From the NCBI RefSeq assembly GCF_014641735.1, contig NZ_BMIH01000001.1, positions 558,001 to 622,000 on the forward strand: a stretch of DNA of 64,000 bases, in the 5' to 3' direction. This document shows, one piece after another, positions 18,101-24,881 of the stretch (position 1 is the stretch's first letter; each line of letters starts with the position of its first letter). The position numbers were made by a program, and so were the translations under genes. Source of the stretch: Sphingomonas metalli. Its GTDB lineage: Bacteria > Pseudomonadota > Alphaproteobacteria > Sphingomonadales > Sphingomonadaceae. The notes under the pieces are model-generated. The model saw nothing but the letters and a program-made list of their open reading frames with translations. It was not told the DNA's origin and did no database searches.

Positions 18101-18166
18101 GGCCGCGCGCGCCGGAACGGCCGGCAGCACAGTCGCGGCGCCAAGCAGCCACAGGGCCTTCATCAT
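15158..18166 (-). CDS. Secreted double beta-helix (pectate lyase superfamily/GH55-like) protein with C-terminal propeller, copy 1
   Basis: 1002 residues with a signal peptide (KALWLLGAATVLPAVPARAA). Two pectate-lyase-3 type beta-helix domains follow. The first opens with GVGDGRADDSAAIQQAID (about 45) and runs to about 340; the second opens with NARDLGVKGDDATDDTAALQ (about 377) and runs to about 690. A C-terminal region (about 720-1000) has repeated NHL/propeller-like phrases (VDAKGKLYFIDREFQRIHGW, LAIDRSGRLMVLSS, DAAGNLYVANGQIFVYRPDG). Paired beta-helices of this type occur in GH55 beta-1,3-glucanases, but the active-site glutamates cannot be assigned here. It is a close paralogue of the 21709-24765 product. 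It lies 78 bp downstream of the small HTH gene on the same strand. Confidence 0.8.
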   Translation of the reverse strand: MMKALWLLGAATVLPAVPARAAPPSQSVYRSAPAEPRAVTVRGVGDGRADDSAAIQQAIDAAAAGGHGGIVFLPSGRYRISRTIFVRTAVRLFGVGPTRPEIVLADNSAGFGEGVAAMVAFTGEDQYRAGKPAVPPPTSVPFDPTIFDATSSTFYSALANIDFRIGAGNAGAVAVRFRVAQHGYIRHADFHIGSGLAGVYQAGNEFEDLRFFGGRYGIISEKTSPAWQFTLIDSEFEGQRDAAIREHEVDLTLVNVAIRNTPVGIEIDRGYSDSLWGKDVRFENVADAGVVVSEEKSVFTQIGFDNAVGLNTPVFARFRDSGRTVAGSGPRYRVADFSYGLKLPGLGATGDYALDVAMTPLARAPARPAAAIRALPPVREWANARDLGVKGDDATDDTAALQRAIDTHRVVYLPMGRYRVTDTLKLRPDSVLIALHPSLTHLYLPDDAPGYRGVGGPKALLESAKGGNAIVHGLGLWTGGVNPRATALLWKAGEASMVNDVKIQGGGGTVLTAGSPIGFGDPRARFDGQNPSIWVTDGGGGTFSAIWSPNTLASAGFYVSDTKTPGHVYQLSAEHHYRAEIVLDHVENWEFLAPQTEQEVRDGVNAISTEMRHSRNILFANYHGYRVTRSAKPMDAAVRIYDSGDIRFRNVHVNAESGFSSCDAKGCGTYTRASKYPFENAIKDMTRQQEVREREFAKLDVPAAPAAAATASAVPVSPGVERLADGFYSIAGGAVDAKGKLYFIDREFQRIHGWSRGEGLSIVADAPLDPVNLAIDRSGRLMVLSSAGRDGSVYSIDPDKPNDVRVIAPTAARPRRGAATLLPVNVWANGEFADRIDPKTYAFPPLSSFFTDNMGEAKPQDYVSPDGSLVLPAFRVWNQGPDDHRGWRWSDTLDSYGLVASDADGRVVLTNASENRTYSGRVGEGGRLTDLKVVADRGGESVARDAAGNLYVANGQIFVYRPDGTLVRRIDTPERPLQLLIGGEGGRTLFILSHHTLYGMGL

Positions 18167-18193
18167 CGATCTCCCGTTGTCTTTACACGGTTT

Positions 18194-18237
18194 TTTCTAG
18201 TCAGCGGGGATCGCGCCATCAGGCTCGACCAAAGTCG
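18194..18237 (-). promoter_or_regulatory. Activator box and -10 element for beta-helix copy 1
   Basis: Read on the minus strand, the palindromic box CGACTTTGGTCG (18237-18226) is followed after exactly 26 nt by TAGAAA (18199-18194). The box begins 71 bp upstream of the start codon. The same arrangement precedes beta-helix copy 2 and the TBDR at 24882. The spacing fits an activator that covers the -35 region. Confidence 0.6.
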
Positions 18238-18244
18238 TAGCCGG

Positions 18245-18484
18245 TCAGATCTGCAAGGCTTGCGCCGCGATCGCGACCTGAGTGCGGTTGCGCACGTTCA
18301 GCTTGCGCATCAGCGCGGTCATGTGCGCCTTCACCGTCGCCTCGGCGATGCCGAGTTCATAGGCGATCTGCTTGTTGAGCTGCCCGCTATGCACGCCGCG
18401 CAACACCTTCATCTGGGTGGGCGTCAGCTGTACGAGCGGCGATACGGGTCCACCGGCGGGGGCGGTTTCCACGGTCGCTTCCAT
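18245..18484 (-). CDS. Stand-alone LuxR/NarL-type HTH DNA-binding protein
   Basis: 79 residues from the third of three consecutive ATG codons. The ribosome site AGAGGAGG directly abuts the ATG run, so ATG 18484 (6 nt spacing) is preferred over 18490 or 18508. After a short linker the protein is a GerE/LuxR helix-turn-helix: LTPTQMKVLRGVHSGQ, LNKQIAYELGIAEATVKAH (recognition helix) and MTALMRKLNVRNRTQ. No receiver, PAS or autoinducer domain is present or left over upstream, so it cannot be a normal response regulator. Constitutive binding or control by abundance is more likely. It lies beside the palindromic box of beta-helix copy 1 and could be the regulator of the three-promoter set. Confidence 0.85.
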   Translation of the reverse strand: MEATVETAPAGGPVSPLVQLTPTQMKVLRGVHSGQLNKQIAYELGIAEATVKAHMTALMRKLNVRNRTQVAIAAQALQI

Positions 18485-18645
18485 CATCATCCTCCTCTGG
18501 TCGGCCATGCCGTGCGACCGTGCGGCGAGGACCGCCGATGATCGCCTGTCCTCCGATCGCCTTGAGCCGGATTCGGTTGGACAGCTTTAGTCTATGCGCG
18601 CTGTTTTCATTGGCAATCAAGGCTTTTTCTTGCGGTTCTGCAAAA

Positions 18646-18660
18646 ATCTGTCGTACAGCT
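18646..18660. promoter_or_regulatory. Candidate GntR/FadR-type operator upstream of gntP
   Basis: The dyad ATCTGT-CGT-ACAGCT matches in 5 of 6 arm positions and has the GT-N3-AC core common to FadR-subfamily GntR operators. It sits in an AT-richer patch about 85 bp before the permease start. The FadR-type regulator encoded just downstream of the permease is the natural candidate to bind it. Confidence 0.45.
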
Positions 18661-18744
18661 ATGCACAATATCGGCAGGCGAAGGCGTCGCCGATCCATGG
18701 GAGGGAGTGCCGATGCAGACAGCGCGGACCTGGGGTCGTTCGGC

Positions 18745-20106
18745 ATGGGGGCACAGGCCGTGACCGGCGACGACCTGCGGCTGGTCGGTGCGGCGCTCGC
18801 CGGCATCCTGCTCGCCGTGCTGATGATCGTGCGCGGGCGGCTCCATCCCTTTATCGGCCTGCTTTGCGGCGCATTCACGGTCGGGCTGCTCGCCGGGCTG
18901 CCGCTGCCCGATATCGCCAAGGCGGTGCAGAAGGGCGTCGGCGACATCATCGGCGGCACCGGGTTCGTCGTGGCGCTGGGCCTGTCGCTGGGCGCCATGC
19001 TGCACCTGTCTGGTGCCGCCGCCTCGCTGGCGCGGGGCGCGCTGTCGCTGACCGGCGTGCGGGCCGCGCCCTGGGCGACGCTGGGCATCGCGATCGTCAT
19101 CGGCCTGCCGCTGTTCTTCGAGACCGGGCTGGTCCTGCTCCTGCCCATCGTGGTCGCCGCGGCGGAGGCGATGGGGGGCACCGATGACGCGGCGCGCGAC
19201 GCCGCGAAGCTGCGGCTGATCATGCCGGCGCTGGCTGGACTGGGCGTCGTCCATGCGCTGGTGCCGCCGCATCCCGGACCGCTGCTGGCGGTCGAGGCGC
19301 TGGGTGCCAATCTGGGGCTGACGATGCTCTACGGCATCATCATCGCCATCCCCACCGCGATCCTGGCCGGACCGGTGCTGGCGAAGGTGACGACGCGGGG
19401 CGTCCGGCTCGCGCCGCCGGTGCTGGGCGATCATGCGCTCGGCATCGCGACACCGCCGCGCGCGCTGGCGCTGCTGATCGTGCTGCTCCCAGTGCTGCTG
19501 ATCGCGACCGGCGAGCTGGCGCAGATGGCGCCCGGCCTGCGCGGCAGCGCGCCGCTGGTGGCGGCGAGCAACCCGGTCGTGGCGCTGCTCGTCACCAACC
19601 TCCTCGCCCTGCCCGTCCTGTTCGGCCGCCGGCTGCGCGAGTCGGCGATCCAGGACGCCGTGTGGCACGAGACGATGGGCGCGGCGGGCGCGATCCTGCT
19701 GGCGATCGGCGCGGGCGGCGCGCTGAAGCAGGTGCTGGTCAGCGCCGGCCTGTCGGACCTGCTCGCGCGCGTGGTGCTGATGTACGCGATCTCGCCGCTG
19801 TTGCTCGGCTGGCTGGTGGCGGTCGGCATCCGGCTGGCGGCGGGATCGGCGACGGTCGCCACGATCACCGCGGTCGGGGTGATGCCGGGCGTCGTCGCCA
19901 GCTCGGGCGTCTCGCCCGAACTCGTCGTGCTGGCGATCGGCGCCGGCTCGGTCTTCTTCAGCCATGTGAACGATCCCGGCTTCTGGCTGGTCAAGAGCTA
20001 TGTCGGAACCAGCACCGCAGACACCTTCCGGACCTGGTCGCTGCTGGAAACGGCCATCTCGGTGGTCGGCCTGGCCATGGTGCTGGTGCTGAGCCATGTC
20101 ATCTGA
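18745..20106 (+). CDS. GntP-family gluconate permease
   Basis: About 453 residues with 12-14 hydrophobic segments. It follows the GntP family closely: FIGLLCGAFTVGLLAGLPLPDI, GFVVALGLSLGAMLHLSG, LFFETGLVLLLPIV, VPPHPGPLLAVEALGANLG and FFSHVNDPGFWLVKSY, ending WSLLETAISVVGLAMVL. Each is a recognisable family landmark. The permease takes up gluconate or a related aldonate by proton symport. The start is uncertain: ATG 18745 puts the first helix near the N-terminus as in other GntP proteins, while ATG 18697 would add 16 polar residues. Its neighbours, a FadR-type regulator and gluconokinase, support gluconate as the substrate. Confidence 0.9.
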   Translation: MGAQAVTGDDLRLVGAALAGILLAVLMIVRGRLHPFIGLLCGAFTVGLLAGLPLPDIAKAVQKGVGDIIGGTGFVVALGLSLGAMLHLSGAAASLARGALSLTGVRAAPWATLGIAIVIGLPLFFETGLVLLLPIVVAAAEAMGGTDDAARDAAKLRLIMPALAGLGVVHALVPPHPGPLLAVEALGANLGLTMLYGIIIAIPTAILAGPVLAKVTTRGVRLAPPVLGDHALGIATPPRALALLIVLLPVLLIATGELAQMAPGLRGSAPLVAASNPVVALLVTNLLALPVLFGRRLRESAIQDAVWHETMGAAGAILLAIGAGGALKQVLVSAGLSDLLARVVLMYAISPLLLGWLVAVGIRLAAGSATVATITAVGVMPGVVASSGVSPELVVLAIGAGSVFFSHVNDPGFWLVKSYVGTSTADTFRTWSLLETAISVVGLAMVLVLSHVI

Positions 20107-20127
20107 CCGGGCCGGAGGGGACAGGCG

Positions 20128-20805
20128 ATGAGCGAGGGACGGCTGGCGGAGCGGGCCTATACGGCGATCGTCCGCATCATCACCGACGAGGATCTCGCCG
20201 CCGGGGATCGCCTGCCCTCGGAGGCGCGGCTGGCCGAGATGTTCGGCATGTCCCGCACCATCGTGCGCGAGGCGCTGGCCCGGCTGGCGTCGGACGGGAT
20301 CACCGAGGCGCGGCGGGGTGCGGGCTCCTATGTCAAGCGCCGGCCCTCCGCCCGTCTCGGCACGCACATGCCGATGGACGCGCTGGCGACGACGCTCGGC
20401 ACCTACGAGGTGCGCTTCGTGCTGGAGGCGGAGGCGGCGCGGCTGGCGGCGCAGCGACGATCGCCGCAACAGCTCGAGGAGATCGAACAGCGGCTGGCGG
20501 CATTGCGCACGGCCCTGCTCTCCGCCGCGCCGGCGCATGACGAGGACTGGCTGCTCCATCGCGCAATCGCCGAGGCGACCGGCAATGCCGCCTTCCTGCC
20601 CGTGTTCGACCACCTCCAGGACGAGGTGCTCAAGATCCTGCGCGCCGGTGTCGACATCTCCCGCTCGCGCCCGCCCGAGGTGCTCGGCGCGATGATGGAG
20701 GAGCATGACGCGATCGTCGATGCGATCCGCGCGCAGGATGCCGACGGCGCCGCGCTGGCGATGCGCTGGCACCTGTCCCAGGGCCGCAAGCGGCTGATGC
20801 CGTGA
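20128..20805 (+). CDS. FadR-subfamily GntR transcriptional regulator
   Basis: 225 residues behind a GAGGGGA ribosome site, 21 nt after the permease stop. The N-terminal winged helix is GDRLPSEARLAEMFGMSRTIVREALARLASDGI (about residues 26-58, in two parts), with the wing ARRGAGSYV. The C-terminal helical FCD domain carries metal-ligand-like residues: RFVLEAEAARLAA, DEDWLLHRAIAEATGN and EEHDAIVDAIRAQDADGA. Such proteins usually sense sugar acids and repress transport or catabolic genes. Being in the same operon as gntP, with a GT-N3-AC dyad in the gntP promoter, it probably controls its own operon. Gluconate or 6-phosphogluconate is the likely ligand, by analogy only. Confidence 0.9.
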   Translation: MSEGRLAERAYTAIVRIITDEDLAAGDRLPSEARLAEMFGMSRTIVREALARLASDGITEARRGAGSYVKRRPSARLGTHMPMDALATTLGTYEVRFVLEAEAARLAAQRRSPQQLEEIEQRLAALRTALLSAAPAHDEDWLLHRAIAEATGNAAFLPVFDHLQDEVLKILRAGVDISRSRPPEVLGAMMEEHDAIVDAIRAQDADGAALAMRWHLSQGRKRLMP

Positions 20806-20844
20806 TCTATAGAGCAAGATGACTTGAGGTTAGCCCACCTCTTA

Positions 20845-20914
20845 CCGTTCGCCCTGAGCGTAGTCGAAGGGCCTGAGACTCACCTGTGCTTCGACTTCGC
20901 TCAACACGAACGGG
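20845..20914. repeat. Intergenic inverted repeat (REP-like, sphingomonad type)
   Basis: Two arms in inverted orientation, CCGTTCGCCCTGAGCGTAGT (from 20845) and the imperfect complement GACTTCGCTCAACACGAACG (to 20912), are separated by about 15 bp. Related sequences are scattered through sphingomonad genomes between convergent genes. It lies between the GntR regulator and the convergent gluconokinase gene and may also terminate transcription both ways. Confidence 0.75.
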
Positions 20915-20992
20915 TCAATGTCGTGTAATTCAGCTGTAGATATGCCCATCCGGGTCGGACGGCCGGGCGATGCCCTCAGGCCGGTGTAGGTC

Positions 20993-21562
20993 CTAGACCG
21001 GCACCCCGTCCACCCATTCGAGCGCCTGACGGCACAAGGTGTCCGGCCTTTCTGCTGCGTCGAGCGTGATCGCCGGTTCGTCGGCGCCCGGCGGTTCGAG
21101 TGTCGCGAGCTGGCTGCCCAGCAGGCTGGGCGGCATATAGTGGCCGGCGCGCGATGCCATCCGGCGCGCGATCTCGTCGGCATCGGTGGCGAGCAGCACG
21201 AAGCGCAGCGGCACCGCCGACGCCGACGCGAGCCGCTCGCGATAGCTGCGCTTCAGCGCCGAACAGGCTGCCACCGCGATACCGTGCGCGGACGCAGCCT
21301 CGCCCAGGGCCGCACCTAGACGGTCGAGCCAGGGCCAGCGATCGGCGTCGGTCAGCGGATGGCCGCCCTCCATCTTCGCGACATTGGCGGCCGAGTGATA
21401 GTCGTCACCCTCCAGCACCGGGCAATCGAGCGCCGCGCCGAGCCGGGCGGACAGCGTCGACTTGCCCGATCCGCTGACGCCCATCACGACGATGCCCTGC
21501 ACGCGTCGGGATCGCGCGCTCGGTCCGCCGGAATCGTCTCGTTCGCTGAGTGCCTGCACCAT
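20993..21562 (-). CDS. gntK: Gluconokinase
   Basis: 189 residues. The P-loop is GVSGSGKSTLSARLG (about 28-42), followed by the family motifs EGDDYHSAANVAKMEGGHPLTD (about 51-72, in two parts), ACSALKRSYRERL and GHYMPPSLLGSQLATLE. These are diagnostic of GntK/IdnK-type gluconate kinases, which phosphorylate gluconate to 6-phosphogluconate with ATP in the cytoplasm. The ATG at 21562 follows GGGA; a shorter form from GTG or ATG near residue 21-27 is possible. It is convergent with the gntP-gntR pair and divergent from beta-helix copy 2, so it has its own promoter. With GntP it completes an uptake and activation route for gluconate. Confidence 0.92.
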   Translation of the reverse strand: MVQALSERDDSGGPSARSRRVQGIVVMGVSGSGKSTLSARLGAALDCPVLEGDDYHSAANVAKMEGGHPLTDADRWPWLDRLGAALGEAASAHGIAVAACSALKRSYRERLASASAVPLRFVLLATDADEIARRMASRAGHYMPPSLLGSQLATLEPPGADEPAITLDAAERPDTLCRQALEWVDGVPV

Positions 21563-21620
21563 CCCTGTCCCTGCCGACCCGGTATGCAGCTATCCGTGCC
21601 ACGCACCGGCTTGGCCATTA

Positions 21621-21664
21621 CGACCTTTGTCGCAATCGTCGGCGGCCACAGGCGATCCTATCGC
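21621..21664 (+). promoter_or_regulatory. Activator box and -10 element for beta-helix copy 2
   Basis: The palindromic box CGACCTTTGTCG (21621-21632) is preceded by TTA and followed after exactly 26 nt by TATCGC (21659-21664). It lies 76 bp before the copy 2 start. It has the same outer arms as the boxes at 18226 and 24772 and differs only in the central four bases. Confidence 0.55.
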
Positions 21665-21708
21665 ACGGGGCCAGGCCGATATTTTCCTGCGAGACGGAGT
21701 TGCCCGTG

Positions 21709-24700
21709 ATGACCGCCAGCCCCCGGACATTTCGTGCGGGCCGCGCGCTCGCCATGGTGCTGCTCGCCGGCGCCGCGCTGCCCGCCCTCGCCGCCGGGCC
21801 GTCGCGCTCGGCCTTCACCGCCGCGCCCGTCGATCCGCGCGCGATCACCGTCGCCGCGCCGTGCGACGGGACGACGGACGCCACCGCCGCGATCCAGCAG
21901 GCGCTCGACGCCGCTGCCGGCCAGGGCGGCGGCGGCATCGTCTTCCTGCCCGCCGGCCGCTATCGCCTGGCCCGCAGCCTCTATGTCTGGCCGGGCGTGC
22001 GCCTGTTCGGGACCGGCCGGACCCGCCCCGTCTTCGTCCTCGCCCCTGCCACGCACGGCTTCCAGCGGGGCGTCGGCAGCATGATCGTCTTTACCGGCAA
22101 CCGGCGCGCCGCACCCGGCGAGCCCGCCGCGCGACCCGTGCCGGTTCCGCCCCCGACCAGCGTACCCTTCGATCCGGGCATCGCCGATGCCAATTCCGGC
22201 ACCTTCTACTCGGCGATGGCCAATGTCGATTTCGAGATCGGCGAGGGCAATCCGGCGGCGACCGCCGTCCGCTTCCACACCGCGCAGCACGCCTATCTCA
22301 GCCATATCGATTTCCGCCTGGGGTCGGCGCTGGCCGGCATCTATCAGGTCGGCAATTTGGGCATGGACCTGCGCTTCTATGGGGGGCGCTACGGCATCCT
22401 GACCGAGAAGCCGTCGCCGGCCTGGCCGTACACCCTGCTCGACTCGCTGTTCGAGGGACAGCGCGATGCCGCGATCCGCGAGCATGAGGCGGGACTGACG
22501 CTGGTCAACACCGTGTTCCGCAACGTGCCGGTCGGAGTGGAGATCGACCGCGGCTATGGCGACTGGCTGTTCGGCCGCGACGTCCGATTCGAGAATGTCG
22601 CGCGCGCCGGCGTGATCGTCAGCAACGAAGGCAATGCCTATACCCAGATCGGCTTCGACAATGCGGTGGCGAGCGGCACGCCGGTCTTCGCCCGCTTTCG
22701 CGACAGCGGGCGCGAGGTTGCAGGACCCGCGGCGCGCTACCGCGTGCGCGCCTTCACCTATGGGCTGACGCTGCCGGGTCTGGGCACCCTCGGCACCTAC
22801 GAAACGCGGATGGTGGCGAGCCCGCTTGCCGCCCTGCCCCGCGGCCCCGCTGCGGCGATCAGGGCGCTGCCGCCCGTCTCCGCCTGGGCGAATGTGCGCG
22901 ACCTGGGCGTGCGCGGCGACAATGCGGCCGACGACACCGCGGCGCTCCAGCGCGCGATCGACACGCATCGCTTCCTCTATTTCCCCGCCGGCTTCTATCG
23001 CGTGTCCGACACCTTGCGGCTGCGGCCCGACACCGTGCTGATCGGCCTCCACCCCAGCCTGACCCAGATCGTGCTGGCCGAGGACAGCCCGCTCTATCGC
23101 GGGATCGGCAGTCCGCGCGGGTTGATCGAGAGCGCGAAGGGCGGCGGCGCGATCGTTTCCGGACTGGGGCTGTTCACCGGCGGCCGCAACCCGCGCGCGA
23201 CCGCGCTGCTCTGGCGCGCCGGCGCCCAGTCGCTGGTCGACGACGTCAAGTTCCAGGGCGGGCACGGCACCTTCCTCGCGGACGGCAGCCGGCTGGAGCC
23301 GTACAACGCCGACCACAGCGCCGATCCCGACCCGGGCAAGCGCTGGGACGGGCAGTTCGCCAGCCTGTGGGTGACCGATGGCGGGGGCGGTACCTTCAAC
23401 GGGCTGTGGACGCCGAACACCTACGCGGCGGCGGGCCTCCACGTCTCGAACACCGACACGCCGGGCCATGTCTACCAGATGTCGGCGGAGCATCACCGGC
23501 GGGCCGAGATCGTGCTGGACGGCGTGCGCAACTGGCAGTTCCTCGCGCCCCAGACCGAGGAGGAGGCGGGCGAGAGCCGCGACGCGGTGTCGCTGGAGGT
23601 GCGCAACTCGCGCGACATCCTGTTCGCCAACTATCACGGCTATCGCGTCACCCGCTCGCTCCAGCCTGCCCCTTCGGCGGTGGTGCTCTACGGGTCGAGC
23701 AACATCCGGTTCCGCAACGTCCATGTGAATGCCGAAAGCGGGTTCGCCACCTGCGACGCGAATGGCTGCGGCACCTATCTGCGGGCGAGCAAATACCCCT
23801 ACGAGAATGCGATCACCGACGTGACCCGCGGCGCAGTCGTCCGCGAGCGGGAATTCGCCGTGCTCGATGTCACCGACGCGGCCCTGCCGGCGCCGACCGC
23901 GCCCCTCGCCCCCGTCAGGAAACTCGCCGACGCCTTCCACGCGCTGGGCGGCGGCGCGGTCGATGCCCGCGGCAAGCTCTACTTCGTCGACCGGCCGGCC
24001 CAGCGCATCCATGGCTGGACGGAGCAGGAAGGCCTGTCGGTCGTCGCCGACGCGCCGCTCGACCCGGTCAACCTTGCGGTCGACCGTTCGGGGCGGCTGC
24101 TGGTCCTGTCCTCGGCGGGCGCGGCGGCGACGGTCTACAGCCTCGACCCGGCTCGCCCGCAGGCCATCGAGACGATCGCGCCGACGCCGGCCGCGGCCCG
24201 CGGGACGGGGATCCTCGCGGTGCCGGGCAGCTTCTGGAACAATGGCGAGTTTCGCGACCAATATGATCCCGCCCGCGACCGGTTCACCACGCTGGCGGAA
24301 ATGTTCGCGCGCGATGCCGCGCAGCCCAAGGCGCAGCTCTACGTCTCGCCCGACGGCAGCATCGCGCTGCCCGCCTTCCGCGTCTGGCAGCAGGGGCCGG
24401 CGGATCACACCGGCTGGCGCTTCTCCGACACACTCGACACCTATGGCTTCGTGACCGGACGGATCGGCGAGCGCATTTACGTCGCCAACGGCTCGGAAGA
24501 CCGTACCTATAGCGCCCTGCTCGGCGCGGGCGGCGCGCTGACCGACCTCAAGCCCTTCGCAGCGCGCGGCGGCGAGAGCGTGGCGACCGGTCCGGACGGG
24601 CGGGTCTATGTCGCGAACGGACAAGTCTTCGTCTATGCGCCCGATGGTCGCGAGCTGGGCCGGATCGACGTTCCGCAGCGGCCGCTGCAGCTGCTGTTCG

Positions 24701-24765
24701 GCGGTGCGGACGGGCGGACCCTGTTCATCCTGTCGCATCACGCCCTCTTCAGCGCACGCCCGTGA
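21709..24765 (+). CDS. Secreted double beta-helix (pectate lyase superfamily/GH55-like) protein with C-terminal propeller, copy 2
   Basis: 1018 residues from ATG 21709 (GTG 21706 is an equal alternative; GGAG lies upstream). A signal peptide (ALAMVLLAGAALPALAAG) precedes two beta-helix domains (AAPCDGTTDATAAIQQALDA near 45 and NVRDLGVRGDNAADDTAALQ near 400) and a C-terminal propeller-like region (VDARGKLYFVDRPAQRIHGW, LAVDRSGRLLVLSS, GPDGRVYVANGQVFVYAPDG). It aligns with copy 1 over its whole length; many stretches are identical (for example EGQRDAAIREHE, DDTAALQRAIDTHR). It differs by an insertion before TSVPFDP and another near SRLEPYNADHSADPDPGKRW. Two paralogues in one locus suggest related but distinct glycan bonds. 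The enzyme class is not proven. Confidence 0.8.
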   Translation: MTASPRTFRAGRALAMVLLAGAALPALAAGPSRSAFTAAPVDPRAITVAAPCDGTTDATAAIQQALDAAAGQGGGGIVFLPAGRYRLARSLYVWPGVRLFGTGRTRPVFVLAPATHGFQRGVGSMIVFTGNRRAAPGEPAARPVPVPPPTSVPFDPGIADANSGTFYSAMANVDFEIGEGNPAATAVRFHTAQHAYLSHIDFRLGSALAGIYQVGNLGMDLRFYGGRYGILTEKPSPAWPYTLLDSLFEGQRDAAIREHEAGLTLVNTVFRNVPVGVEIDRGYGDWLFGRDVRFENVARAGVIVSNEGNAYTQIGFDNAVASGTPVFARFRDSGREVAGPAARYRVRAFTYGLTLPGLGTLGTYETRMVASPLAALPRGPAAAIRALPPVSAWANVRDLGVRGDNAADDTAALQRAIDTHRFLYFPAGFYRVSDTLRLRPDTVLIGLHPSLTQIVLAEDSPLYRGIGSPRGLIESAKGGGAIVSGLGLFTGGRNPRATALLWRAGAQSLVDDVKFQGGHGTFLADGSRLEPYNADHSADPDPGKRWDGQFASLWVTDGGGGTFNGLWTPNTYAAAGLHVSNTDTPGHVYQMSAEHHRRAEIVLDGVRNWQFLAPQTEEEAGESRDAVSLEVRNSRDILFANYHGYRVTRSLQPAPSAVVLYGSSNIRFRNVHVNAESGFATCDANGCGTYLRASKYPYENAITDVTRGAVVREREFAVLDVTDAALPAPTAPLAPVRKLADAFHALGGGAVDARGKLYFVDRPAQRIHGWTEQEGLSVVADAPLDPVNLAVDRSGRLLVLSSAGAAATVYSLDPARPQAIETIAPTPAAARGTGILAVPGSFWNNGEFRDQYDPARDRFTTLAEMFARDAAQPKAQLYVSPDGSIALPAFRVWQQGPADHTGWRFSDTLDTYGFVTGRIGERIYVANGSEDRTYSALLGAGGALTDLKPFAARGGESVATGPDGRVYVANGQVFVYAPDGRELGRIDVPQRPLQLLFGGADGRTLFILSHHALFSARP

Positions 24766-24771
24766 TGCTCG

Positions 24772-24815
24772 CGACTTTGGTCGTAGATGCTCCGCCGACC
24801 CGCTTGGAGTAGACT
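24772..24815 (+). promoter_or_regulatory. Activator box and -10 element for the TBDR at 24882
   Basis: The box CGACTTTGGTCG (24772-24783) is identical to the one before beta-helix copy 1. It is followed after exactly 26 nt by TAGACT (24810-24815). It starts 7 bp after the copy 2 stop, so the TBDR probably has its own promoter, coordinated with both beta-helix genes. Confidence 0.6.
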
Positions 24816-24881
24816 GCACAGCGTTCGACCGGGGGCACCAGCCCGAATGAACGGCGCGGGCCCGGAACGATAAGGGGATGG

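Noticed and set aside
15182..18541. A 1119-codon plus-strand frame opposite beta-helix copy 1, and a 1053-codon minus-strand frame opposite copy 2 (21658-24819)
   Set aside because: Both are antisense shadows of the two paralogous beta-helix genes, with Arg/Ala/Asp-rich low-complexity products. The sense frames have signal peptides and recognisable domains.
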